Positions 1 through 11,490 of a stretch of DNA of 64,000 nucleotides are shown piece by piece. Where the stretch lies: positions 42,727,854 to 42,791,853 of the forward strand of contig OX388349.1 in assembly GCA_947579665.1 (NCBI GenBank), given 5' to 3'. Numbering within the stretch: position 1 is the stretch's first letter; every line of letters begins with the position of its first letter. Position numbers and translations under genes: made by a program. Under the pieces are notes generated by a model, which had not been told where the DNA came from, did not search any database, and saw only the letters and a program-made list of their open reading frames with translations. This DNA is from Sympetrum striolatum (taxonomy: Eukaryota > Arthropoda > Insecta > Odonata > Libellulidae).

Positions 1-510
1 ACTTTGAAACTTCGCATGGTCATTCTTGAATAAATTTTGCTTATAACTGCGAAATAATTTCTCTTGATTCCCACGCGTTACAATTCTACAGGGGGTCAAA
101 GTTGACCAAATTTTGCGAAAAATGCCGGTCTTCTATTTTTCGAGAAATTCTTCAACTTCAAAACGATGCTGAATCCATTAAAAGTAAGTTATTGGATAAA
201 AAATAACGCCACGTTATAAACCTGTAATTTATCTTTCACAACCTATAATTTAATGATTGCAAATGAATAATTGCATATTTTATGCAACAAAATGGTCGAC
301 TCTCGTTTTAGAGAAACTTTTTACCTTAAGCGGGGAAAATAGTTGAGACGGACTCCGAGGGACATGAAGATATTTATACCACGTTATTCTTTGAAGCTTT
401 CGGAAGAGGAATCTGAAATAAAACCTTGCAACAATCTGCTACCCCGATAATAATCACGAATTTTCAACAACACTGCATGGGCAAATCCGCGCGGCGGCCA
501 ATGGCCCTCC
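1..510 (+). repeat. Left arm of long inverted repeat
   Basis: Reads as the reverse complement of 2988-3498 with only scattered mismatches. Position 1 already lies inside the arm, so the outer end is outside the window. The inner end is marked by GGCCCTCC (503-510), matching GGAGGGCC at 2988-2995; beyond that the two sides diverge. Confidence 0.9.
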
Positions 511-797
511 GGGAAGATCTCGGTGTACCAACGCTTTTCGATTATATGTTTTGATGTTTATAAGCAAAGTTTTTCCGCTATTAATATTAGAAATGTGAAG
601 TCATAATTTAAAACCCCAGTTTCATTCCGTGTGATCGGTGAAAATGTCCAATTTGGCTGTATTTTAAGACATATGTCTATTCCTACGTCTATGACGTCGC
701 ATTTTCTTTCATATCGCTATATCGCTAATTTATCATCAAAATCATGCAGTCAAGAATAACTCTAAAGAAATTTCTAGTTTGCACCTTACCTTCTGCC

Positions 798-1282
798 TTA
801 TATACAATCCTCGTCTGAGGATTTTGCATCTCCATACGCGATTACATCTTCTTCATTCAGGATGAGGAGCTGCTTCACTTCTCTACTTAGAATCCTGGAT
901 CTATTTGCTGCCCGAATTGGTGCTGACATAGATATTATTGGATCAGAAGTAAGAAGCAATCTTCGCGCTAAGTCTTCATTCGTAGCAACTCGGGAGTGTT
1001 TCCTTGTAAAACGTTCTCGGAATCTCCTCGTGTTCTTATTTCTTGCTTCTATCGCCTCTTCTGAGAGTTGGCCCAGTGGTAGAATTGCTTCTTTTGAAAT
1101 TTTAGCTCCGTGAATCAGCACTTTATGAATTGTTGGTGAAATATAGTACCATGGATACAACTTTACATACATCTCTGCTGTAGCCCCGCAATAATTGTCA
1201 AATGCTCTTTCATTCAGAGTTAATCCGCTTGAAATTGCCTTTAAGATCGTAGCAAATCTTTTTATAAGATCCTCGTTTATCC
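798..1282 (-). pseudogene. Transib/RAG1-like transposase, C-terminal catalytic block
   Basis: The frame is open from a consensus-like 3' splice site (TTTTCAG, just above 1282) to a stop at 798, about 160 codons. It begins INEDLIKRF, continues through LYPWYYISPTIHKVLIHG, and reaches LSEEAIEARNK followed by TRRFRERF and LLLTSDPIIS. In RAG1 the third catalytic residue (Glu962 in mouse) lies in a SEGNESGNKLFRRFRK context, preceded by HKTLAH. The glutamate in SEEAIEARNK is the obvious counterpart, and HKVLIH matches the upstream motif. This end of the protein is intact and frame-preserved, yet no aspartate-bearing core lies upstream, so it cannot encode an active enzyme. Family assignment rests on motif recall, not a search. 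A related uncharacterised RAG1-like family is the main alternative. Confidence 0.7.
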
Positions 1283-1341
1283 CTGAAAAGTAAATGTTTA
1301 TGTATTCAATATTGAAGCATCATAGCTAAAGTAAGAGTTAC

Positions 1342-1670
1342 TTTGGCTTCCTATACTGCTTCGTAGCTAGGATACAGCCTATGACCATGACTTTTAGCTG
1401 TTTCACGGAGAATTTTATATTGAGTTTTACTCAACTCAGAAGATATAATTAGTGATAATGCTTCTTCTCCTGACAACTGAGATTGCACATGTTCCCTTGT
1501 CTTCCACCTAGAAAGAACCCTCTTTGCCCTTGTAGGTGTCGTTGTGGTAATTTCTTTCAGCAACTTCGAAGCAGCTTCATTTCCCTCATCTCTTAGAGTC
1601 ATCCTTGCAGCATAAGACAGTTCAGCTGTGGAGAGTGTGGATCTAATTGTTTCTGTTTTCCTTTGTTTCT
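1342..1670 (-). pseudogene. Transib-like transposase, N-terminal middle block with stop codon
   Basis: The frame can be read upstream of the first ATG (1602) through RKTETIRSTLSTAELSYAAR, then MTLRDEGNEAASKLL and LSKTQYKILRE to YPSYEAV. A TAG stop at 1351-1353 follows, with EAK and a possible GTAACT donor directly after it. The stop sits where a glutamine (CAG) would fit, so a single C-to-T change explains it. Only about 60 bases separate this block from the C-terminal block. The catalytic core that should lie between them is therefore deleted, not just spliced out. The exon start near 1670 is uncertain because no acceptor gives a clean phase with the upstream block. Confidence 0.55.
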
Positions 1671-1817
1671 ATCTGTCACTTGAAAAATGGAAATCTACTT
1701 CCGGCCGTCCTCTTGCGTCTACCAAAATGAATTTAATTTAAATCCGATTGTTCGTTTCTTATATGTAAATTATCAATTTCAAATACTACACATTTCAAAT
1801 CACTATTTTATACGTAC

Positions 1818-2133
1818 CTGGGGTCATAGAAGTACTTGGTAAGTTCTGGATAACAATATCAGGAAAATTAATATTTACATTGAGCCACCTGGAATTGCGC
1901 AGAATAAACCTTTCATTAACACGGAAACTTTGTTTCCATTTTCTTGGATATGCCGGAAAAAAACTATTCTTCAGATAAACAGTGAGAGCTTCCTGCCCAT
2001 CTATGGATCTTTCTAAGTGAAGTTTTCTTGTCAAAAAATCCATTAAATGGTGCTTTTTACTAGAAAATGACTCATTCTTTTCCTCCATCATTTTATTATG
2101 TAGCGTTAACCGACTAATTCGCAGAGTAGTCAT
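1818..2133 (-). pseudogene. Transib-like transposase, N-terminal exon remnant
   Basis: An open frame of about 105 codons starting at ATG 2133 (MTTLRISRLTLHNKMMEE). It contains a basic and aromatic stretch, KWKQSFRVNERFILRN, then SRWLNVNINFP. It ends at a good 5' splice site, CAG|GTACGTA at 1820/1817, in the part ending STSMTP. Similar 'RW..S.R...F...N..WL' arrangements occur near the N-terminus of RAG1-like arthropod transposases (from memory, moderate certainty). No zinc-finger or other N-terminal domain was recognised. It is collinear with the two downstream blocks on the same strand, which is the main support. Confidence 0.45.
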
Positions 2134-2987
2134 GTTTTTTTACGGAATTACAAGCAACGTATAAAGGCGATAAACTAGAAACCCAATACAATGTTTCTAA
2201 TGTCTGAAAATGCAATAGAGATTCCATAACTATATCTATTCTACAGTATGACGTTAAGAAAATAATACAGTAGACAGTTTCAAATAACGATGAGAACATT
2301 TCACATGCATAGAGAAAATAATTGTTTTTCTCCAGGATACTTAGAATTTACAAGTAGAAAGAGAAAGTAATGTAACAAAAAAACTTACCATAAAAATATC
2401 CTCCAAAAAGTGTCGACAAGTGAATCAGGAAATGCTGAAGGTAACTACCCGAACTTCTTGAATATACTACTTAAAGAATGCAAAGAGCTACTGAGAGAGC
2501 ACAAGAGCACAACTTACTTCTTCCACAGGCAAAGCCAAACTGTAGTTTTCATAGTTTGCGAAAATTTTGAACTTGAAAGCACGAAAATGAAGTTTGAAGG
2601 GTAACCGTTAATCCGCAAGAAGCACAGCTGCATGCAATAAAACGAACCGAAAGGTTAACTCGGGGACACCGCGGCACACGCCCACGTGTGGGCTGGTTTC
2701 CAATGGTATTGAGGGTCTGTGAGAAATAGTATAGCTCAAAAACATCAAAGACAGCTTTCATAATATTTTACAAAGTGAAAATCAAAAAAAATCGTAACTC
2801 TATTCTGATACTTGATGAAAGATATACGCTGTTGCTAAATTCACTCTTCCTTTGAGAATGATGGTTGAATGTATATTATTTTGCTCATTATTTCTTCGTC
2901 TAGAGTTTGTAAAAAGTTAATTTCAGCATTCAAAAGTTATCATTGAGAGGCATGAAGGTTCGAAGGTCTTCAAACACTTCTCCTCCT
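2134..2987. other. Interior of the inverted-repeat element, no recognised coding
   Basis: Lies between the N-terminal transposase block and the right arm, so it would be the 5' leader side of the element. Short open frames on both strands show no family motifs. A locally GC-rich patch at 2650-2700 abuts the inner part of the arm. Confidence 0.5.
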
Positions 2988-3498
2988 GGAGGGCCGTACT
3001 CCGCCGCGCGGATTGGCCCATGCAGTGTTGTTGAAAATTCGTTATTATTATTGGGGTAGCAAATTGTTGCAAGGTTTTATTTCAGATTCCTCTTCAGAAA
3101 GCTTCAAAGAATAACGTGGTATAAATATCTTTATGTCCCTCGGAGTCCGTCTCAACTATTTTCCTCGCTTAAGGTAAAAAGTTTCCCTAAAACGAGAGTC
3201 CGCCATTTTGTTGCATAAAATATGCAATTATTCATTTGCAATCATTAAATTATAGGTTGTGAAAGATAAATTACAGGTTTATAACGTGGCGTTATTTTTT
3301 ATCCAATAACTTACTTTTAATGGATTCAGCATCGTTTTGAAGTTGAAGAATTTCTCGAAAAATAGAAGACCGGCATTTTTCGCAAAATTTGGTCAACTTT
3401 GACCCCCTGTAGAATTGTAACGCGTGGGAATCAAGAGAAATTATTTCGCAGTTATACGCAAAATTTATTCAAGAATGACCATGCGAAGTTTCAAAGTC
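2988..3498 (-). repeat. Right arm of long inverted repeat
   Basis: Mirror copy of 1-510. The pairing stops being testable at 3498 only because the window starts at the partner base. The sequence beyond (3499 onwards) may still belong to the same element. Confidence 0.9.
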
Positions 3499-3564
3499 CG
3501 CACTCAAAAAATCCACTTTCGTATTTTCGGCCAGCTTTTTTCGATTCTAGCCCACAGTGCGCTG

Positions 3565-3770
3565 GGGCGAAAGGCCACTTCATCGTTTTTCATCGAACAT
3601 GTCCTGAAAAACATTATTTATAATGTTTGTGACGTAAAAGCTAATAATATATATAAATTAATCACTCATCTTCAAAGTTTAGATGGAGTATAGAGTTCGA
3701 AATTACTGTCGTAGATAAATATTTACATCATATATATGGAGAAAGTCATGTGCTGGCCACATCAGATTTT
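3565..3770 (+). repeat. Repeat unit A, copy 1
   Basis: Starts GGGCGAAAGGCC and ends near CTGGCCACATCAG. It is repeated in direct orientation at 4273-4478, with scattered substitutions and small indels. It sits just outside the right inverted arm, after a CACAGTG heptamer (3553-3559), so it may be subterminal sequence of the same element or of a neighbouring one. Confidence 0.85.
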
Positions 3771-3950
3771 TGCAAACTATTTCCATAAATATGATATTAA
3801 GGTATATTCTATTACTCATAAAAGTTTTAGAAAATGTTATGTAATATAAATTTTGTATTAAACATATTTTTGTATCACAGATTGTTTAAGTGTTATTCGT
3901 GAAATACTGATAAACCGGAAGTAGCTAATTATGTACTTTGTGGGCGCTCT
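3771..3950 (+). repeat. Repeat unit B, copy 1
   Basis: Follows unit A directly. Shared anchors with 4085-4270 include TTTTAGAAAAT and GAAATACTGATAAACCGGAA, and both copies end in GTGGGCGCT or AGTGGGCGCT. The copies are more diverged than the A units. Confidence 0.75.
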
Positions 3951-4084
3951 AACATAAAGACTGTTTGTTGTATCAACGCCAAATTTCACATATAGTACTT
4001 TTATTGATGTCATTAAAGTCGATTAGTTTTTGGAGTAAATCGGTTAACTGAAAGATGACCTTTACTTTTCGAAGCTCGTTTCCG

Positions 4085-4270
4085 TTTTTGCAAAATATCT
4101 CCATTAATCTGATATTTAGGTATATACTTTTATTTATATATGTTTTAGAAAATATAATTTACTATAACTTTTGTATGAAACATATCCTTGTATAACTGAT
4201 TTTTTAGGAGTTATTCATGAAATACTGATAAACCGGAAGTTGCTGATCATGTACGTACTTAGTGGGCGCT
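4085..4270 (+). repeat. Repeat unit B, copy 2
   Basis: Diverged direct copy of 3771-3950. The order in the block is A, B, a unique spacer of about 130 bp (3951-4084), B', A'. A' follows B' through the GTGGGCGCTGTGGGCG junction, so this is not a simple two-unit tandem array. Confidence 0.75.
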
Positions 4271-4272
4271 GT

Positions 4273-4478
4273 GGGCGAAAGGCCAATTTCATCGTTTTTC
4301 ATCGAACACATCACGAAAAAAATGTATGATGCTTGTGACGTAAAAAATAATATGATATAAATTAATCACTTATCTTCCAAGTTTAGATTGAATATAGAGT
4401 TCGAAAATACTGTCGTAGATAAATATTTACATCTTATATATGGAGAAAGTTATGTGCTGGCCACATCAGTTTTTTTAG
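4273..4478 (+). repeat. Repeat unit A, copy 2
   Basis: Direct copy of 3565-3770, ending in CTGGCCACATCAG followed by a T run. It closes the repeated block. Confidence 0.85.
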
Positions 4479-4482
4479 GTGA

Positions 4483-4502
4483 TTTTAGGTGATTTAGGTG
4501 AC
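4483..4502 (+). repeat. Short tandem repeat, about three 9-10-bp units
   Basis: Three successive TTAGGTGAY-type units directly after the A' repeat. It is too short to be telomeric, and the unit is not the insect TTAGG repeat. Confidence 0.6.
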
Positions 4503-4503
4503 A

Positions 4504-5640
4504 TAAAGAACTTGGAAATGGAGAGGAGAATAATTCAAAATGTAAAATGTAATTCCTTTAAAACAAATATGTCATATGATTCACTAGCGAAATATGTCGC
4601 CATAAGAATAAAATCTGTGGAAGTGTGCAATGTGTTCTCTCTTCACTTTATGGGCTTCCACGAAATAACGCCTTCGTATATTGAGTTTGTTTTCTTACTA
4701 TTTATTCTTCTCTCTTCTCCCAGATTCTTTCCATCATATTCTGAAGTTCTTTTTGATTCTGTGCTTTATACCTTGGTCATCCGCGTTTTCTATCCAATAC
4801 CATATTAAAAATGAAACTATTCCATTCATCGGAATATGGTAGCAGGAACAACCCCTCTCCCCCTATGGAATACGAAAGAAAGAGGAAAAAAACACCAGGA
4901 AGAGCGCACAAATCTCCATCCCCTCCCGAGTCAGAAATTAGCCGAATGGGATAAAGAGTGACAGTTCGAGAGGCGAAGACAGCTGCCATGAAGACAAGTA
5001 TCGGAAGGAGCAGTTGAAGAGGACGTAAGAGGTTTCGCGTGGTGTTTGAAAGGGGGCGGAGATGCAACCAAAGAGCTACCGAATCGTCGCCCCGGAATGA
5101 GGAAGAATATGAGTGGAAAGAGTGCGTTTTTGAGTCATTCTGGAGCAGGAAGTGGTGCCGGGGAGTTTTTCTGGAAACGGGAAGTGGGAGTTGAAATAAA
5201 GCGAGCGGAGGAGAAAGCTTTTCTTGCAGGTCAAGAGGGAACTACTCTCTTCACCAACCTCCATTGTTTCTCTCTATGGTCTTGTGGGCCCCGGAAAAAT
5301 GCGCGTGAAACCTCTGTATGCACTGGGCGCTACAATGGCGTTGTCACGTGCTGATCCGTTGTTTGAGCACTTCAGGTGGCCACGCGCTGGTTTCCGTGGT
5401 CGGAATCCGCAACCTCCCGCTGAGGGATGCCTTCACGCCCATGTACCGAAACTCGGGCGGAAAAACGAATAAAAGTGTGAACAGGGGCGAAATTTACAAG
5501 GGATCGTTTCGGAGAAGTACATTGGGGAATTCAGTGGAACCAGAGCATTCCCACCCTCTGTGTAGGAAGGACAATGAGACTGTAACAAAAAGCTCTTACC
5601 GTATAAACCACAATTCATGCTCAGCGCGATTATGAAAGGA
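4504..5640. other. No gene seen; GC-richer island from about 4840
   Basis: Open frames of 60-110 codons overlap on both strands between 4777 and 5640. They show no domain, no consistent codon bias and no splice pattern. The right-hand 800 bp is clearly GC- and CpG-richer than its flanks. Confidence 0.5.
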
Positions 5641-8030
5641 AACCACTATTAACTATTTTCTCCTTCGTATGTATATGCGCGATTATTAACGAAAACGAAT
5701 ATTAAGGAAACTCTCTTCATAGGTATTTCTCTACATTTCTCAATGCACTTTTCCGAAACCTCTCGATATTCCCATAGATTTTCCCTTATAAATTTATCTC
5801 CAAAATTTTCAACGGCAAAATTAATGACGCAGACTGCAAGTGCAAAGCATTGGTTTAGAGAAAATCCAAACTCATTCTCAGTTTTCTTGAAAGTATTAAT
5901 TTCTTATTTTTTCTTCGATTATGATGTTGGTTAAAATAACTGTGCTATCCGGAATCATTTGTACACTATGAAGAGTGTTTTTAATTTCATTTTAGCCATT
6001 TTTTCTTTTAAATGCACAATTTATAATGATGCGGGCCATTCTCCCATAAGCATTGCATGGGGCCGTACAAAAAATATGGCGTCTTCATGATGTTGAACCA
6101 ACAACACATGATAGTTATATCCTTCTGAAGAAAAAAATAGCTCAAACTAAAGTGATATTTCAATCATTTTTACGGTACCTTAAATATTTTTTTCATGCTG
6201 TTTAAATTAAATATTCATTAATTGATATATCGAGAGAAATTGTCAAAATCACATTGTTTCTATTAGAGAAGGTTAACTCATCATCTGTAGATTCTTTCTG
6301 CTCCGTAAAAGACAAACTCCGAGAATCACTTGTATTCATTGAGAGTGAAAATGGCTAAGATTGCGTAACTACTCTGTTCATACATGTCTTGGTTCAATAT
6401 ATATGTACATATAATTATTTGTTTTCTTAGAATAGCATGGGCTAAACAGTAAAATGGCCACCATATCCATATTCTGTCAAAGTGTTCGGTTTGTTTTTGT
6501 TTCAATTTTACGGCCTTCCTCAAGATAACGCACTCGTAAATATAACTCATGACTAATGTTATTATATACAATATTTTTAATTAGTTTGGATCAAATTTGC
6601 ATACATTAACTTGATGTCACTCCTCTTTCGTCAAGGAGAATCCCTCCGAATGCTTTTCAAGAGACCAAGATGTAGCTACCTAACACATGAGCCTAGGAAA
6701 TGCGGTGAGTTGCGATATTTACACTTGAATTTAAACAAGTTTTATGGCTTAATCATTGCTTATAGTGCGTCTATAAAACTTTATCCTTCTTAATTTTTTC
6801 GGTACAACAATGCGATCGTATATTTACAGAGGATTTTATTGCAGTGAAAAGACGTAAAATTATATTTTTGAAAAAAAGATATTCATATGAAATGTTTTCT
6901 ATTGAGTAGCGACATCAGAAAATAAACACGAATGACGTATCAAAATCATCCTGTTGATTCACAATTAAGTGTGAAAGCAATTTTGTGCACCTAGAATGGC
7001 AATTGTTAAATTATTATACTCAAAATTTTACTGCTGTTATTTGGAATAATAAGAAAGTCGAGCCTATACTTTAAAACTCCAGAATGAGCCTTTTAACTAC
7101 TAATTTCATGATTTTTTTTAGATTCACTTACAGTTATTCCATCATTTTAGAGTCAAAATAATTTCAAGAAATCTACGATCAATACCACGAGTAACAAAAT
7201 CAAAAAAAAAACTATATTGATTAATAACAAATTAATTAAGAAATATGCTTAAGAACAACATTAACTACACGATAAATTATTTTCAGGACAATTTATTCAT
7301 ACACTCCTTTAAGGGTCAGTGTAAGTCTAACAAGGTCTATGAAGGAAGGATAGGATTTCATATGGTTAGAAATTCGTTAGAATATGGAACCTTGCGTAAG
7401 GGTGAATCTAAATGTCGGAACAAGGAGTAACCCTAGTTGACCTGGGTGGACCCTGATATTTAAATATAGAAACTATTTAGGGAGATACAATACGGGAGCT
7501 TAAAATATTGCATGTGAAAGCTAATTTTAAACGCTAAAAATTCGGGAATCTAGGTGGGCCGATTAGTTTATACAGTAATTATTCCTATCCGTTTTAATCT
7601 TCCATAAATCGTAAGGGAAAGGGGACGGAAATTCAAATTAAATTCGCATTAATACCCTTTCTCACCAGAACTCATAAATCTGACGCTCCTTTGCCCCCGC
7701 TCACTGCTGACATCGTATAAATGTCCCCAATACGCTGTTGCGCCGAAAATAAATCCATAAACAGGTTTAAAAACAGAGAAACCCTTGTAATACAGGGATT
7801 TCAGGTACCGCGAAACAGACTTTCCGAACCGAAATATTCTTTTGTAATCCACCCCTCACGGGGAACATCCTCCCCCGGTATAATTCATCGATAACTCACC
7901 CACAAATCGCTATAAAACAATCACATCTTCCCCGCGCCTGATGGAATACAAGACCCCCGGGTCGAGCCGTCCCGTTATTACTTCAAATAGTTGAAATGCA
8001 AATCGAACAAAAAACAATGAACAAAAGGAG
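5641..8030. other. AT-rich spacer, nothing recognised
   Basis: Homopolymer A/T runs and short frames only. No inverted repeat, RNA gene or transposon motif was identified by eye. Confidence 0.5.
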
Positions 8031-8760
8031 ATACATAAGGTAACATACGCGGTCTTGTCTTGACGACCAACTCTTTTCGTCGGCGAATGGGAAAAAACAT
8101 ACGCGATGTTCCTGTCTTAGTTTTATGCATATGGGATGCGTTGCTCGAATGACCACGTGGTCCGAAGGTCAGAACCTCTCTGGGAGACGAACAACGGACG
8201 ATGGGCTCTCTTGCCCACGGCTAGTGTCTCCTCCGCGGCGTGTTCCAGCTCCGTCTCCCCGGCTAACCATATATTTCCCGTCTTTCCCCCAAAAGTATTT
8301 TCTCCTTTCTGGAACACCTCACCTCTAAAATTTTCCCCTGCCCTCGACGTCTCTCCAAGGCATTTATTTCTCTCGTTTTAAAAAGTCTTAAGCGGGGTCT
8401 CTGGCCGATCCAGTCCCTTGTCCCGAGCTCACATACCCATCATTCAGCCCTCCAAGTGACAAGTGAATAGAAAATAACGAGGAATTAGAGTTCTCCCCTG
8501 AGGAGCGTGTTCCTCTTTTTTTTGTCCGCTGTTCATACCTTTTTCGGTCCGTGTGGGTTTTTCCGCGCGCGTTTGTTTGAAGGCGGATGGACAATGTCCA
8601 GTTTCGGACGTTTTATCAGACGTGTAAGGGATTTGTTGTCAGCGCCGACGTATTTGTTTCCCGGCGTAGGAAAGCGCGGGAAGAGGGCATAGAAAAATCT
8701 GAGGTCCCGGAGTGACAATCCCCCGGCTTTAGAAGGCGGGAAATGCCACAGGCTTGAGGT
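8031..8760. other. GC-richer island without an identifiable gene
   Basis: Contains several 60-80-codon frames open on both strands at once, a pattern produced by low stop-codon density in GC-rich sequence. No motif was recognised. Confidence 0.5.
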
Positions 8761-11490
8761 CAGCGAGCAAAAGTTGAGTACTTACCTTAAATGGAATCAC
8801 CGTAGAGGAAAATCAGATTTGATGCATACGACTGAGTATTTAGAATTATTTTAAAATAAGGAAATAAGAAAAGAGCGGATTATACTTTATTCGCTATTAT
8901 AAATTTCCATCTATATAGTGGTATTGACGACGATTCAGGGGCAGATGAAGAAACTTCCCAACGAGCGATATAAAAGGCTTCATCAGGTGATCTTTTATTA
9001 TCTTTATTTAATTTTTAAACCCACACAAGTGTCTAGACCTAGGAAAATTACAGTGGGGTACCAACGATGGACGAACACAGACGTCTAATCTAAATTCCTG
9101 GTTTCCGGGGTTCGAACACGGTACCATGGTGTTCTACTTTTGTCGTAAAATATTAAAAAGAAATAAAATACTCGTAGAAACGCTACGCTATTATTTTAAT
9201 CTTCATCTCCTTGACATGCCTTAAGCAAATTGCTAATTTTGCCAAATTATCACGAATTGACTGATTTTCCCAATTTTTTTCCGCACGGATCTGCTAAAGC
9301 AATCATTTTTGTAGCTTAGACATTCTACGAAGATCATTCTCACAGTAGAATCTTCATGAAAGATTTGCAAAAATATATATTATGTGAATGAGATGGTCAA
9401 CAGACTCATATTTTATATCATTGATACTTCTCATTCTAGCTCACAATTTAAAACAAAATCAGCCGGTGAGATCATTAAAATTTTCAATGAAATCGGGCTC
9501 AAATAATTTATAAAACGATAATTTTATTTATTAATATCAATATAAAATAGGGGATCCGGCAGATGAACCTAGTCTTGCGGCTGAATAGATAACGCAAATT
9601 ACGTCGTACGTTTTCAAAATGGGCAGAAAGTAGTAATTTTCGGATGGAAACTCTGATAAAATGCATTGTTACGTAGATTATGCGTTGTAGATATGTTTTA
9701 AAAGTATTATTTTACTAAAAATAGTTACTCATTTGATGAAGACAATTTAGTTATCACATAAATGATATCATGAATTTTATGCATATTCGATTATAATACG
9801 TATTTCGTACGCAGTTAATATCTCTGACTCCTGCTACACATTCCAAAGAAGAGTGGAAATGCCTCTCTTTGAAAACTCGTCCATCTTACAAGCATCCTTG
9901 GATAAGAATCCTATTTACGACATCTTCTTGTCATCGCGATGAAATGGAGAAACTGCTTCATGAAATATCAACCCTCTCGCATTACGTTTTTATTAGCTCT
10001 TCCTCTGCAAGAACTGACTCCACATCATCACGTTAGAGAGAGAGGTTTGGGAAAAGTGGCGATGCGAATTGGAAATTCCCTCTCATTTTGCGTCGGCGGC
10101 TTTCCGTTGAGGTGTGGCGCAAAACTCTTCATGTCATTCACTCAAGAGGGCATTGTTTTACCTCGTGAATATCATTGCACATCAAAGAAGTAGGTGAAAC
10201 GAAATCGCAGAGATACATACATGCTTTTCTTGATCAGATCTAATTATGTTTTTTGGGTAATCCTTGTTCTGGCATCAAGGAATGTTTTTGTTATGGTTGG
10301 AACTTGTAGATAAAGGCTTTACTTAGTCCTTAAAAAGAGGTTGGTAACTCGTAGATATAATCTTTTCCTCCTTGAGGTTTCCAAATGGTATCCAAGCGAT
10401 TAAGTTTGCTGAATAACCTTTGTAAATTTCTTGAAGTTGAGGAAAGGTAGTTTCAAACTGGCTATTTATAGTGCATTGTGCAAGTAGTCCAATCAAGTCT
10501 CACTAATTTAGAGGTATTATAATTAATGCAGTTCCCTAAGCTATCCCATTAACTATGGCAGTATATTCTATTTGTAATTTTCTTTTCGGGAAAAATCTGA
10601 AATGGCAACGGAATATATTTCATACATCATGTAAATGAATTTGGGGAAAATATTAGCAATTCGATAATAAATATAAAAAGATTAAATTTTTATTTTGATC
10701 ATGGCGCTTCCTTATATGTACTACGAGTATTTCGTATCACTTCATTCTCTATAATGCAGAGAAACCTCTTGTTATTAATGAAATGATTCAAATATCGAAG
10801 AATTATCTCTTGCGCATAATTTATTTTAAACCCTCCATTTTATCTTATTATTTCCCTAAAAAATTGTTTTATCTATAAATTCACAACACTGCTATATAAA
10901 ATAGATATGTTTAATAACTCAAATTTAGTTCTGATCTCACAAATGGCGTGATATCCTGATATCTCTCTTTACTAGTATCAGCGAAACGCATTAACTAAAA
11001 CCTAACTTCCTTTTTTATTAGCTCTAGAAAGCTCCCGTAGTTTCCCAAAAATCTTCTACGGGTATAAACAGAATTTTAATAAATAACATTTGTTTAAATA
11101 AAATGGAGATATAGTTTATATAGGAATTGATTCATTCTGATACCGAGAATCTTGAAAGTAAAACGGTTTAAAAGCAAAAGTTTAAAATAAAAAATCTATC
11201 AATTCATTTCAATTTTTAGTTCATTTTCCACTGTATATCGATAATGCGCAATAAAAATATCTCGAAATTTAAATGAAATTACCCAGCTTCGATATTTATG
11301 AAACATTGATTCAAAACATTCTGGCTTATATTTTTTATGTGAAGGTGTATTACATTTCAAGTCACTTTCACGCACTTGTGATACCGAGTACGAGTATGAT
11401 CAATCCGCGACTCTCCCAATCGCGAGGTAATGCATATATCCATGCAGATATACATGTCTTTACGACGCAAATGTTAATTTTTTGCCGTCA
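8761..11490. other. AT-rich spacer, nothing firm
   Basis: A GGTTCGAACAC box at about 9108 resembles a Pol III B box. No matching A box or tRNA fold was found upstream, so no tRNA or SINE is called. Confidence 0.45.

Larger units (their letters stand above)
1..3498 (-). mobile_element. Transib/RAG1-like DNA transposon remnant with ~510-bp inverted arms
   Basis: Seen: 1-510 is repeated in inverted orientation at 2988-3498, with about 2.5 kb between the arms. On the minus strand, the interior holds three coding blocks in the order expected of a transposase N-terminus (2133-1795), an N-terminal middle block (about 1670-1342) and a C-terminal catalytic-glutamate block (1282-798). The C-terminal block matches the pattern of Transib and RAG1 proteins (HKxLxH, then SEExxExxNKxxRRFR). 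Known: Transib transposases are DDE enzymes of roughly 650-750 residues. Inferred: an internally deleted, non-autonomous and now inactive copy, because the part that should carry the first two catalytic aspartates is absent. The left arm runs off the window, so the true ends and any target duplication cannot be seen. Arms of this length are unusual for Transib, which normally has short terminal repeats. Confidence 0.65.

Noticed and set aside
4483..4502. Telomere-type TTAGG repeat
   Set aside because: The unit is TTAGGTGAT-like, only about three copies, and not a TTAGG array.
9100..9130. tRNA gene or tRNA-derived SINE at a GGTTCGAACAC box
   Set aside because: Only the B-box-like sequence is present; no A box at proper spacing and no cloverleaf could be built.
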